Assembly (NCBI GenBank): GCA_038363925.1
Contig: JAQQWL010000002.1
Coordinates: 310,001-374,000 of the forward strand
DNA from: Apiospora phragmitis
Taxonomy: Eukaryota > Ascomycota > Sordariomycetes > Amphisphaeriales > Apiosporaceae
DNA: 64,000 bases
Reading direction: 5' to 3'
The notes under the pieces were generated by a model that was not told where the DNA came from, ran no database searches, and saw only the letters and a program-made list of their open reading frames with translations. Of the stretch, positions 46,024-57,727 are shown one piece after another. The position numbers and the translations under genes were made by a program. Positions within the stretch are counted from its first letter, which is position 1. Each line of letters starts with the position of its first letter.

Positions 46024-46737
46024 GATGTTACGACGTGAAGAGAGAGTTCGACGAATAGAATATAAGAATCTGTATTAATGTGTATGATAAGCCAAAATAG
46101 GGGAAAAGAGAGTGTGTGTATGTGCCGAAATAGTGACTCCTGTTATATTGAAAACGAGTGTGGGAATAGTTGAGTTGTAAATGTTAGTGCTCTGTTTCCT
46201 AGCGGAATGTAACAGCAACCGCGCTTACTGATATACACATTCAGTTGCTGCTACAGACATGGGCAACCAGGGCGTCCTGTGAAAAGTCCAAATCTCCCTG
46301 GTTCTGGGCAATTTCCAACCATCCAACATCCGCTATGCCTGCATAAGACTAATCTCTACCTATCCCTTGCTACCAAAGTCTCATCTTCTAGCCCTGTGTT
46401 GCACGCCGTCTTGAATTATGTTATGGCACGTATTGTCACATATTTCCTATCTGTGTGAATGGGATACTATTTCAGTCATCAAAGCGAATTTCCTGCATTG
46501 AGCAATGTAATTGACAACTATCAGTTCCTGTATCCCACAGTGACATTCAGTTGGACAGCGAGTCTTATAAATGTTCATTAGTCCTGTGTTGCACAATCGA
46601 GAGCAGCAGATGATACATAAAATGATGTGTATTAGAAAGAGAGAAAGTAACAAAAGAGAGCTGCGCTGCAGTGCGAGATATATACACAAAAGGAACAGCT
46701 AGCATAGCACGCTAAGCCTGGACGGGCTGGCCCCTGT
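46024..46737. other. intergenic
   Basis: Promoter of the secreted protein gene and 3' flank of the next minus-strand gene. A 80-codon open frame at 46447-46689 is not gene-like. Confidence 0.5.
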
Positions 46738-47369
46738 CTATACTTCGTATTCCTGCCAACTCATTTCTGGTTGTAATAGATCTGGCCGCAGGCCATAAAT
46801 GCGCCGTTCTTCAGACGGAATATTCAAACGATAGCGGTCTGAGTGTGAGTATGGAGGTATAATGCCGTAGTGATGGTCTTCCTGTGCTTCCTTGGTTCTT
46901 TCGGCGAGCTTATCATTTGAGTCCGGCCAGCGCATTGACTCGTCCTCTTCGTAGGACGAGTCCATGATATCCGATTTCGTATGCCAGAGCTCGTGCTGTC
47001 CCTCCTGGCGAGGTAAACTCAGGACATGATCGCACATGAAAATCAGAACCAGGCATTCATGCCCCAGCACTGTGTAATGCGATCGACGGCCAGGATGGGA
47101 TACGGGCTCAGAGAGACCCAAGACAACGTCGAGGTAGAGCCTGCTTCTTCTCACCTCATATTGGTCATAAGTATCTGTCATGGGAACATTGTTGACAAGA
47201 TACCATTCTTTTCGCCAGGACCAACGTACGTGTCGCTTTTTTCCCACTCCACACGCCCACCACGTAGTGGTCGGTTCGGCTCTTCAGAAAAAAATAAAGG
47301 GACCAGCAGGTGGTAATAGACATTTGTGTATATCTCCCTCATCGGCGTGGTGAGGTACGTACTTGACAT
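46738..47369 (-). CDS. hypothetical protein, frame switch inside
   Basis: The ATG at 47369 opens MSSTYLTTPMREIYTNVYYH and continues SEEPNRPLRGGRVEWEKSDTY until 47178. In the neighbouring frame the sequence goes on as NVPMTDTYDQYE, GLSEPVSHPGRRSHYTVLGH, VLSLPRQEGQHELWHT and a hydrophilic C-terminus ending SWQEYEV at 46738. The change of frame lies near 47180-47200; no intron of usable length was found (the best GT..AG pair is 29 nt), so a one-base lesion is likely. Composition is protein-like and acidic, but no family is recognised and there is no signal peptide. Confidence 0.4.
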
Positions 47370-48629
47370 TGTGGATTAAATGAGAACAAGCTGTTTGGGG
47401 AATGGTTGTCTTGGTTGTATTGATAAGGGACTCGTGACCAGAACCTGTGCTACTATGAACAAAAGGCATGTGGTATATATAAGCTCAAAAAGACACCTCT
47501 GCCACCCTTCCCCGGATGGCGTATATATTTGTAGTATGGACAGATGTTTGCAGTATGGAAACATGCTAACGAGAAATCCACGGGGATAGATCAAAATATA
47601 TAGAAATGCTTGGGACGCAGCACCTCAGTGATGACGAGGGTTATCTGTTGTACACAAGCAAAACCATGATACATTCCATGGATCAGCGTTCTTTCATGTC
47701 ACAGGCAACAGTTGGTAGTTGGCAATGTTTCCTCCTCCATCTCGAAAACAAGCAAGTAACACGCAAACGTGGGGTAACAAACACTGCCGGCGGAAGCAAA
47801 TGTCAAGGGAACCCTGCAGGTACGATGATGGTGGGAAGCTTACGGGACGGGATTTTTTCCTTGGCCTTGACACGATTCCCAGCTTCTCGCCAGCTGCAGC
47901 CAACTACATGGTTCCTGTTGACGAGGTTGTCGAATTAGACTTGCCCAGCGTTATTATCGTTACTAATTGTGGTCTTTTGCATGGAACCCGAGTACAGATT
48001 AGAAAGAACCCATATCCTATATTTAGCATTGTGGTGGAATACTATAGGTGTTGGCTGGTCTAACAGGGAATATAAATATCACCGTCAGGGGTGGGCTTGT
48101 TATATATCGGTAAACTGATATCCCTGTATCGAATAATAGTTCACCTGGAACGACCTGCTACTTAGAAATTTTAATTCTACCTGCACTTACATAATAGTTA
48201 AAGTGAATTTTGGAATAAGAAGGGTAATAAGCAGAAGGGAACGAGGCAAGCGCGTTCTTTACTTCTCTGACCGAATGAAGCGACTTTTTACTAATCTCCT
48301 TAGATCACCTAAATCACGGCTTCTTAGCAGTGAGCTCAGTAATCCCTAGCTTACGTGGATCACGACTTCTTAGCAGTGATCCTAGTGATGTCGTTACGTG
48401 ACCTCCGTCCTTTGTTTTCGGAGGTGGCATGTCCCGTTCCTCCGATCGTTCTGAGCGGTGCCTATTGGTCGGCCGTGATGCTTGGTACGTTGTGGTGCTT
48501 GTTCGTATTAATGTAGCTGGCGGTTCTGTCGGTGGCGGTGGTATCGTAAGCGCCTCGGGGTATTGTGGTACCGTGCCGGAAGTGGGTCTTGGCCGTATGG
48601 TTAGGTCGGGTCGTAATATGTAGATCGCT
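47370..48629. other. intergenic, with a tandem repeat near its end
   Basis: No supported gene. The distal part (48110-48629) leads into the AT-rich island and carries the repeat at 48312-48402. Confidence 0.5.
48312..48402. repeat. imperfect ~46-bp tandem repeat
   Basis: ATCACGRCTTCTTAGCAGTG occurs at about 48313 and again at about 48359; each copy is followed after a diverged spacer by TTACGTG. It borders the AT-rich island and may be part of the same element. Confidence 0.6.
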
Positions 48630-49600
48630 TAATAATAAACTACATTATTTATTTTATTTTAATTTTATAAAATAATTATATTAAAATATTATAATATTAA
48701 GTTTTAAAATTATAAATAGATATTTTAAATATTATTTATTATTATATTAAACGAATTATAATATTAAAATACTTTTATATAAATTATTTACTAAGTAATT
48801 AATAAAAGATATTTTTAATATTATTTTTATAAAAAACTCGACTTTATTTATAAAAACTAAGATTAAATATTAAAATAAAAATAAAATACTATTTATTATT
48901 AATAATACTTTTTTTTATTAAAAATATTTTTTTATTTTAACTATAAGTTTAATATTACTTTTTAAATATTTATAAATAATTTTTATTATTAATATTAAAT
49001 TAAAATAAGATTCTTTTTTATATATTTATTAAATATTATATAATATAATTAAAATATATAATTAATAAATTATATTTTAATAAATATATTTATATAAGAT
49101 TAAAATAAATATAAAAAATTAATTTTACTTTATTTATTTTAATTTAAAACACTTATTATTTAATAAAAGTAAAATATATTTAAATAATATAAATTATATT
49201 TATTAGAACAGCAGGAACTAAGGTTTTCCATATTACTCTAAAAGGGGTGCCACGTGCCTACGCGTACGAACCCCTTTCCTGTTTTATTAAGAGGGGTATA
49301 CGATGCCCCTCGCAGCTCGTATTAAAGATAAACATGAACAACAGAATAAGAACGATTAAACCCCGATTAAAACCGGAACCACTGTACATACGAGAGCTTA
49401 TTTAATAATATTAGTTTTAATATTTAAATTATATAATAATAATTATAAACTTTATTATTAAATATTATTATAATATAAATACGAAATATATTAATACTTA
49501 AACTCGTTTATTTTTCTTATTTTTATTAATTTAATATAAAGCTTTAAATCTAGCTTATTTAATATCTATGTGAGGTGTTAACGAGGCGGGGGTGATAGCG
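48630..49600. mobile_element. RIP-eroded repeat island
   Basis: About 1 kb composed almost only of A and T with abundant TpA, no coding capacity, and abrupt changes of composition at both sides. It contains copy B of the hairpin block shared with 10733-10883, in opposite orientation, so it is related to the insertion in the NLR. No terminal repeats or target duplication could be fixed; borders are approximate. Confidence 0.65.
49201..49350 (-). repeat. dispersed repeat block with two hairpins, copy B
   Basis: Reverse complement aligns with 10733-10883. The first hairpin is kept with one arm mutated by transitions (GAGGGGTAT / ATGCCCCTC at 49291-49311), and the second (AAAAGGGG / CCCCTTT) is also present. 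Confidence 0.75.
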
Positions 49601-49620
49601 AGGGGGGTTAAATCTTAGAA

Positions 49621-50283
49621 CTAGATTAGTATTATGCTGTAAACTCCTTTCCACCCATGATATTCAAAGAATACCATTCCACTTTGCAATGTGCGCCTTT
49701 TGGCCGTAATCTTCCTGTCTCGCAGTTTGGTTCTGTAGCGCTTGCCCACCCCTTGGGGCCCACATGGTCACTTTGTTGGTTGTTTGCAAAACCCAGATGC
49801 TCGCGGGCCGGCCCTTGGATAATCTGCCAACAACCCCGACCAATCGACAGGCAGCCATCCCTGCATGAGCGCGGTTTTGAATAAAGTGAAGCACCAAGTC
49901 CTGTTGAATTTGGTTGCAGCTGTGTCGGGAGCTTCCGGCTGTGGAGGGCGCGTAGTCATCTTCAGCAAAACTGTTCAATTTGTTCTGCACGGAAGTAAGC
50001 AGCTGTTAATTTCACCGTTCACTCCTGGCAACAGATCAGTAACCTTAAACGTTGACATTTAATCTTTGGCTGCGAAAGTGTAGGTTAATATGAATATTTA
50101 ATGTATGAAATATACCTGCCATATGGCCATAGAGATAGGGAGAACCAAATTACTCCCAGAAATTGAGCAGGGAGAAACGTGCAAACACCAAAGTCGATAT
50201 CATGAAAGAGTGAATATTGAGCTAGCCCACAAGGGACTCATTGATCCTAGAACGCCTCGCCATGCCTGTTACTAATTGAGAAT
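49621..50283. other. intergenic, 3' flank of YOS9
   Basis: A 108-codon minus-strand open frame (49664-49990) has no recognisable family and is not called. Confidence 0.5.
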
Positions 50284-51953
50284 TCAAAGCTCCTCCTTAA
50301 AGAACTTCTCCTCGCTTCCTTTCTCTTCACCACCATCCTTGCCGCCGTTGCCGCCTTCATCCTGACGATCCTGACCCTGACCCTGGCCTCCGTCTCCGTC
50401 TTCGTCCTCGTCGTTATCGATGACGCCGCGGATCTGCCGGTTCTGCCCGTCCTGGTCCTCCACCACCTCGAGCTTCCAGCCCTTGTCGCCGGCCACCTCC
50501 TGCAGCTTCTTCTTGAGCTGCTCGATCACCTCGGGGTCGATGGCGAGCCGCTCGAGCTCCTCGTCCGTCAACACCTCGAACGTCTGGTCCCCGCCCTCCT
50601 CGCCGTCCTTACCGCCGCCAGACCCAAGCGCCACGATCTCGACGTACGCGTCGGCGTCCGAGCGGAAGTGTCGGGGCGCCGTCAGCGTCGCGGCCTCCTT
50701 GCCGTCCTCGCCGCGGCCCAGCATCTCGCGCGCGCCGATCACGACGCCGCCGATCGTTAGGGGGGCTTTTTGCTGTTGTTGTTTGCTGTTGCCGACCATG
50801 GCGGCCTGGGCCTCGAGGCTCTTCTGGGCGTGCCACGCGGGGTGCTCCGAGTCGGGGATGATGGTGCGGCACGCGATGCTGTTGGCGCGCGTCTCCTGGG
50901 GCGGCAGGAAGGCGACGTCGGAGCACAGGCGCGGGGTGTTGACCAGCATCAGGTAGGAACACGTAGTCACCTCCTTGATCCAGCCGATGCGGTCCTGCGT
51001 CGAGCCCGGGCTGCAGTGGTACTGGATCTCGATGACGCGCGGCCGGTTCGTGAGGTCGCAGAGCGTGCCGTCTTCGAGGCGCTGCACCAGGTAGCGCTGG
51101 TCGCCCTTGACCTGCAGCTCCGTGTTGGGCGGGGGGCTGTTGCTCTGCTTGTTGACGCCCTTGGCCGGCGGAGGCGGAGGAGGGGCCGCCTGCCCGCCGC
51201 GGCCGCGCCGCGACTTGGGTGTCGGAGTCCTGGAACCCGCGACGCGGCCCAGGACGTATTCCTGGCTCTGGGGGTCCCGCACGGGCGGGCCGGCGCGGCT
51301 GGGCAGGGCGTGGAACTGCACGACGTCCTCGCCGTAGCAGAAGCTGTAGCTCCACCAGCCAGACACGTAGTACAGGCACGACCCGTCGAGGCCGCTCATC
51401 AGCTCCCAGCCGTTGGCCGAGGCGCGGGCCAGCTCGCGCGCCTCCTCGGCCTTGGCCAGCTCCGTCGCCGTCTTGTTGGGGGCGGGCGGGGCCGCGAGGA
51501 CGGGGAGGGCGCAGAGGTAGCGGTGCGGCGCCATGTTCATGATCTCGTACGTCTCGGCGACTTTTGGGTTGTCTTTCTCATTGTCGTGCTCGTCACGGCC
51601 GTCAGCCGCGCGGATGTTGGACGTGATGGCCTTGTTGGCGCTGCTGAAGTCGGCGGCATATTGGGGATGGGTCGCCTCGTTGGCACGTTCTAGGAGCGAT
51701 TTGGCTTCTGCTTCCGAGATGAAAGCTTCTGAAAAGATGACCTCGAACTAAATTTCGGGTTGCAAGATTTGTGTTAGCCTTGAGTGTCGATTGCGCTTGA
51801 TGTAGTTGCCGCTGTCCGTCTCGTCTCCCGTCAGTGTGTGTGTGAAGTACGCACCTGTGGATATGCTAGTAGGTCATGGTGAATGCTGAAGCCCGGCTGG
51901 CGAGCTTGGCTGAGGTGCAAACCAGCCAGCAAGAAGGCAATGTGACGGCGCAT
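50284..51953 (-). CDS. YOS9: OS-9/YOS9 ER quality-control lectin
   Basis: Exon 1 is 51953-51855, exon 2 is 51747-50284, with a 107-bp phase-0 intron (GTGCGT..TTTAG); 520 aa. Exon 1 gives a signal peptide and [12 protein letters not shown], continuing into [12 protein letters not shown], the conserved N-terminus of fungal Yos9. [19 protein letters not shown] precedes the MRH (mannose-6-phosphate receptor homology) domain: [28 protein letters not shown] (tandem Trp of the sugar pocket), VVQFH, the [16 protein letters not shown] segment, [11 protein letters not shown] and the final [12 protein letters not shown]. The C-terminal part is acidic and ends KEEL, an ER-retrieval signal of the HDEL type. 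The protein recognises trimmed N-glycans on misfolded proteins for the Hrd1 ERAD complex in the ER lumen. It appears intact. Confidence 0.95.
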
Positions 51954-54900
51954 TATGCCGTTAGGGATCGAGCTGTTTCACATGAGCTTTGCGACTCGAT
52001 TGTGAGAATTACCGAGTGCGCAACGAGTGCTTCGGTCGTGGATGTGCTTATTGTCAAGTTGGCTGTTAGGAAGTGTCGAGGTGGCATCATTGGCGGATAA
52101 ACCGGACTTCTGCCGGGCCGGCAATGGAAGGTGGGATCTAAGTAAGGGACAGTTACCGTAGGTACAGCTTCAGCAGCAAGCTGTAGTGGGGTGCCGCGGG
52201 ATCTCATGAAACTGCAAGAGATCTCATTCCATGTCAGCTCGACAATGATCAATAGTTCCCTCTACATTCACCTGTATTGCTGCTTCTAGTTTTCCACTCT
52301 GCATCTTTGACTTGAACAACCAAATCACTTGTACCAACCAGTATGTTCAACGTCGGCCGAAAACATTCAAACTAGCAACGGGCAATCAACTGGGGCTGAC
52401 TGGAGATCTCATACAATATCGATAACCACCCGACTGTGCATAGATCTCGAGATTAGCCTCACTCTGCCAGTTCTTCCCACATGCCGTCGTGGCGGCATGG
52501 GTGTCCGTCGAGTGGTTTGCTTCAAGCGATATTGCATGAACGCCCCTATGTAGACTTCAGTTCCTGCAGTATCAATTGCAGAGCATCAATAACATTGTGA
52601 GGTCATCGCAATACCAAAACTGTAACGTATCTAACATATCTGCCATGTACCTAACCGTGTACTGGGAGTACTCTTTTCCTCCACTGTCTGTTCTTCCCGC
52701 CGCCCTGTATCGATCTGCACCAACCCATACCTCTGACTCAGATCGACGCAAAAGCGACTCGGGACACCGTCATAGGCTTTTGGTCGGCTCCGACCGGATC
52801 TTCCCGGCAGTCCGACCGGCCAGTGCTGATCCACTCCCTCTCCCCCGACTGCAGGTGTGCTGTCAGGAGTAGGTAGGCAGGGCAGGCCGGGCGGCGCGAT
52901 ATTGCATCTTGCTGGGATGCCACGGCCATAGCAGACAGCCATATTAATCATGCACGAACACTCGATATGTTGTCCCACGACCTTCGCATGGGGGTGTTAT
53001 TGATGCACGCTGATGTCAGTTGGAAAGGGAACAATTACGTAGACTCTGGCTTCAACGTGCAGACAGCGCGGTGTTGTGCTGCTTTGACACGCGCGCCGCG
53101 CACCACACGAGGGTACCACGACGGATGAGACAGACATTGACCCCCACCACTGCATCAGAGCTGAGCCCCGAAAAACATCGTGGACGTGAGTTGTGATTGC
53201 AGTAGCGATATTGCAAGACCCTTACGTCGAAAAGTCGGAACACCGTGGCTACAAACCCTGGCTTTTTAGAAGAAGTTTGCGCGTACATATGTGCGTCTGT
53301 GTGCGTGAGTGTCGCGATCTTCGATGTCATCAAGGATTGAGAACATCGATCATAATTGAGCTCTTGCGGTGGCTTTCTCGTACATAACAGGAAGTAAAGG
53401 GGGTTGTAGATCGTTACCCGGTTCAACTGACGTGCCCCTGAGGCTGTCGATACCCTAGATCATTACTCTGCTGTATCACGAAAAAAAGGAGTGTGGCCTT
53501 GGTGGTGGTGTCGAGAAGAACCCCTGGGGAAAAAGAGAAAGTGTGTGTGGCTGCGTTTCCGACAGGTCGGGTAAGATGACGCGATGGCTTATTGCATCCC
53601 GGCCTGAAGGAAAACGTTGGGTCGGCCGTGATCGTCCGGATATGTCCCGACCGGCTCTTCCTTGCCCTTGCAACGAACGACGAACACCCTGGTCTTGCTT
53701 TTCCCGTTCGTGAACCCGGCATGTCAAACCACTGCGACGTAAGGTTTCGGCGTACGCGTTGGTACCCCAGGCGGTGTTAGGTAGGAACCTCCTGGGATGG
53801 ATGGGGACTCGTTGTCGTAGGTAGGTACTCTTCAGCTCGAGACGGGCAAAAAACAAAAACAGTCAACAGAAGACGGTGAAGAATCATGTTATTGTTGCTG
53901 TTTGGGCGTCAACACAAGTTCATGTCTCACACCGAATTCTAAAATCCATCATGGCAGAGTGTAGGATCGGGTTCTACGACTGACGGATAGAAGGGGAGAT
54001 CCACTTGGGGTGCTTCTTGGTGTGCCATCGTCACGTTTTCTCGGTGACACCGCCGAGGGAAATTGCGGTAAGATCCAACTTTGAACTGGAGAGCCCGGGG
54101 AATGCTACCACTACTGACTCACCACTTCGACGCTTGCTCGCGGCTCTGACTTGTGTCTTTGTTTCCATGGTTCTCTCCCGTGGTTCTCGTCTCTTCCCGC
54201 TGCGGCTGCTGTTGCTGTTGCGCCGAACGTGTATTATCGATAAACCCCCGATACTTAGATTAGCAAAAAGCAAACATGTATATGCGGCTGCTACTGTCGT
54301 GCGACTCGATGACTCCATCCACCCTGCCACCGTAGGGGCCGGGCGAGTACATAGACGGAAACGCAGACGCGGAACTGATACTGACCGTATCGATTAGTGG
54401 TATCAATCAATCAATTGATTGATTGTGCAGGTGCAAGTAGGGGGGTTCCAAGTCTAGGTAGCGTGGAGAGAGAACGAGGAGAGAGACGAGACGAAGACCC
54501 GCCGGCGCCCGGGATATGCCCTCCAGGTCGGGCAGGGATTCTGGGCCAGTCAGATCTCCGCCTCACTTTGGACGGCCGGCCGATACCCAATAGCAACCAC
54601 ACCTCTGGCTAATGCCAGCGCACAATACTGGTAGTCGATGGGAAAACAAGGCAATCAGCTGGCACTAACTCTGCCATTATGCATACACTTCTGCATGCAC
54701 GTTTCCTCTAGTCTCGTTTTTCTTTGCTTCTTACCCTCTCGAAACAGTCGAATCGAATGACGGCACTGCACTGCACACACCTTGACTGGACATACAGTAC
54801 AGCCTCCAAGGTCTTCCTTCCTTCTCCCTCTCCCTTGCATGCGGGCAATAGTAGGCAGGTGCTAGCTGCTTTTTACCGCGTGTTCCCTCTAAGCCTCTCC

Positions 54901-57727
54901 ATGGATCTTCGCTGAACACCAATGGTCGGTCAGCGAAATCAGATCGTGGACTGGACCCCGCAATGTGTTTCTTTTTCTGCTTTACCCAAGGTTGCTATCA
55001 TGATCTGATAGGCTACAGTTATCTGCAAATGATCAAGATTCCTTTTCAAACGGATTGGTGATATTGAAACAAAACCGATGGAGAGAGCGATGCAACGAAA
55101 CGGACACTTTTCCCCGGTATGGACCAAACCCAATCAGACGTGCCTACCTACATAAAATCCCCTAAACTTGATCTCATGATGTTGCCTGCATGAAGTCCAC
55201 AATGCCTCAGACGAGGTCATTTCCGTGACTTGCGTATGCTTTCCCTCGTCGTCATGACAGTGAGATAGATTTGTTGCTCACAACATGAAATGATCAACGG
55301 ACTACTACTATTCGCGACTAATCCTCAATTTGAAATGCCAGCTGGTCGCTCCATTGCGAGGTCATCTACGGAGGACCCTGTAGGATGTTAATTATAGCAC
55401 GGCTTTAATATGACTAGCCCGCTAGCTCTGCCCAGTCGGCGCCAGGATCTAGCTTGTCACGCAGTTGAAATTAGAGGGTTTCTTCCAAGGTCCTGTTCCA
55501 AAATTTGGGTACTCTGGGGATTTTCCGAACATGGCAATCCAGTAATTTGCTTGATGAGTTGTATTGTATTTGCCCGTAAGAAGAGACACGCTGAGAGGGT
55601 GAAGAAAAGGGCAGGTAGGGCCATGCAAGATCGACCGAAGTGGGGGGATCTAAGGCTTCAAATATGGGGCCTGCCAATTGTCATGCCGCTGTAGCAGGGC
55701 CGGCATCCCAAAATAAGATCCAAAACTCCAGTTAGTCACAGTCTACCCACGGCAATGGAGAAGAGCAAAAAGCCCTTCTTCAATTCTTCCGGATCACGAG
55801 GACACAAAACATTGTCAAGGACATAGTGAAACATTATTTTCCCTTCCCGGCCTGTACTGCCGAATTAATGCCTTTGGCCCTTGGCTCCCCAATTTATTGA
55901 CAGTTGGCTAGCTTGGGGATGGGATGCCCTTTCCCTTTCTAGTGCATCTCATCTTGATTCTCGTCAAATCTCGTTCATCTCATATTCGTCCCCGTCCGTA
56001 ACTCCTAACGGCGTCAAGTCACAGCCGCAACCCATTACGACGCCGACTATGGCAGCATGCATGGGGGTCCCTCCATCTCATTTGACGACATTCGGTCAAG
56101 CCAGCTGTGTACCTCACGATACGGTGCACATCCAGCAACCATCGTCATCCAACCGTGAGATTCCCCGGAAAGGACACAGACTACCTAGATTGAGCAGCAT
56201 GGCGGGCTGCGTCACCGTGATCAGCATCGGGCGTGGGGACACCCCCTGTCGGCCATTTCATTTGACAACTGTAGGAGTTGACCTGTAGGATGGCTTTCCA
56301 GCGCCCATTCAGCGCAGCATTGGTCACAGTACACACAGCACACACAGCGCAGGCGATGTGTAGTAAGTACCTACAGTAACATGCCCTGCAGCCTGCAGCG
56401 CCAAGGACCGTCTGATACGGCCTTCAGCAGGGACGGACCCAGAGCATGCACTCAATCACGCCAGCCGGCCTACTGCTGCAACCGCGCTTGCGTTTTTCAA
56501 TAATGCCACCTTGGGGTGGTATCCAACAAGAGTTGGGCCGTGAAGACAGGAAGACAGACAGACAGACTACATGCTGGCCGACACACGACAGCAGAGAGGT
56601 GTGTAATCGTCTCATATCGATACCGTCTTCCTCTCTACAGTGCTCTCTCCTTCGGAGCGCCGACAGCCGGTAGAGGGCCTCTCTCTACTCCACAAACACA
56701 GCCGACCGGGCATTGGCTGACATGGTCACAGTGGCTGTTGGCCTCAGTATTTTCTCCACACTCGGCGTTGACACGCTGTTCCACGCACGCCCCCCCAACA
56801 GGGCCAAAAGATGTCCCGTCGCTCTCACACCCACGAAACCGACTGACCGACACCAGCCAGGGGTGTGGGCCTCGTCATCTCACCACCACACCCCCTATGT
56901 AACCCTCCTAACAGCACGAGGGTGGGAACATGCATCGTCGTTCGAACAAGCCATTTACGGACTGGCAGTTTGCAAATTTCCGTTTCGACCCAAACCACAC
57001 ACACTAACCGACTTTGCTGCTCGGCATCCAATACGGCGGTCCCTGCCCAAGCTGGCTGCTGCGAATCCTTCCATAGGGCCTAGCAGCACCAGCAACAGCC
57101 TAGGTATGTATGTACCTTCGAGCTGACGGAGCCAAGCCAAGGCCTCGTAAATTGGCTGCATACACACTATGTACATCTCTATACGTACCATGTTATACCC
57201 ATGCCTTACGGGTCTGGTACCGTACCCAAGTGAAGTCTTGAACCTGACCCGCTTCCCATGGGTGTGCCCGCCCAAAGCCTCATCGGGTTCACTGGTACAT
57301 AATCCTTTGCTTGTCCCAATCTCGGCCTCGACCTTTCCACCTGCTTGCTTCTTGTCTTTCATTTGACGCTTCACGCTGAGCCAGCATCCGTTGTTCATCC
57401 AACTCTCTCAAACATTGCTATTGTCCTGCCTGCGAACCCTACCCTGCAAACCGATTCGGCCGGAACAGTAGTGGAGAAAGAACCCACACCCCTTGCTGGC
57501 GCGCCTGAGCCATACAGAACGTCGAGATATCCCATCGTCGTCAACCCGGAAGCGAGGCTGTCTTTTTTTTGTCTCAGCTCAAGCTCGCACGACGACCGTA
57601 TCATCCTCTCTCGCCTTTCTTTTCTTCTTCTCCTTGTCGTCACACTCGGAGCTCATTGGAGTTCTTCGGCATCCTCGGCTCGTACTCTATCAGTCTAGGT
57701 TTAGGCATTGCAGCTTGCTTCGTACCC
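51954..57727. other. 5.8-kb non-coding interval, probable long regulatory region
   Basis: No open frame of this interval looks like a gene; those present are short, have no bias and carry no motif. The sequence is GC-normal, not RIP-eroded, with pyrimidine-rich and CA-rich stretches, a GACA microsatellite near 56546 and many short upstream ORFs. Its length and position between divergent YOS9 and the C2H2 gene suggest a long promoter or leader, or a non-coding RNA, but nothing in the sequence proves it. Confidence 0.5.

Noticed and set aside
50770..51693. Plus-strand open frame of 307 codons
   Set aside because: It is antisense to YOS9 exon 2, whose minus-strand reading has a conserved MRH domain; the plus frame has no family features and arises from GC-rich codon use.
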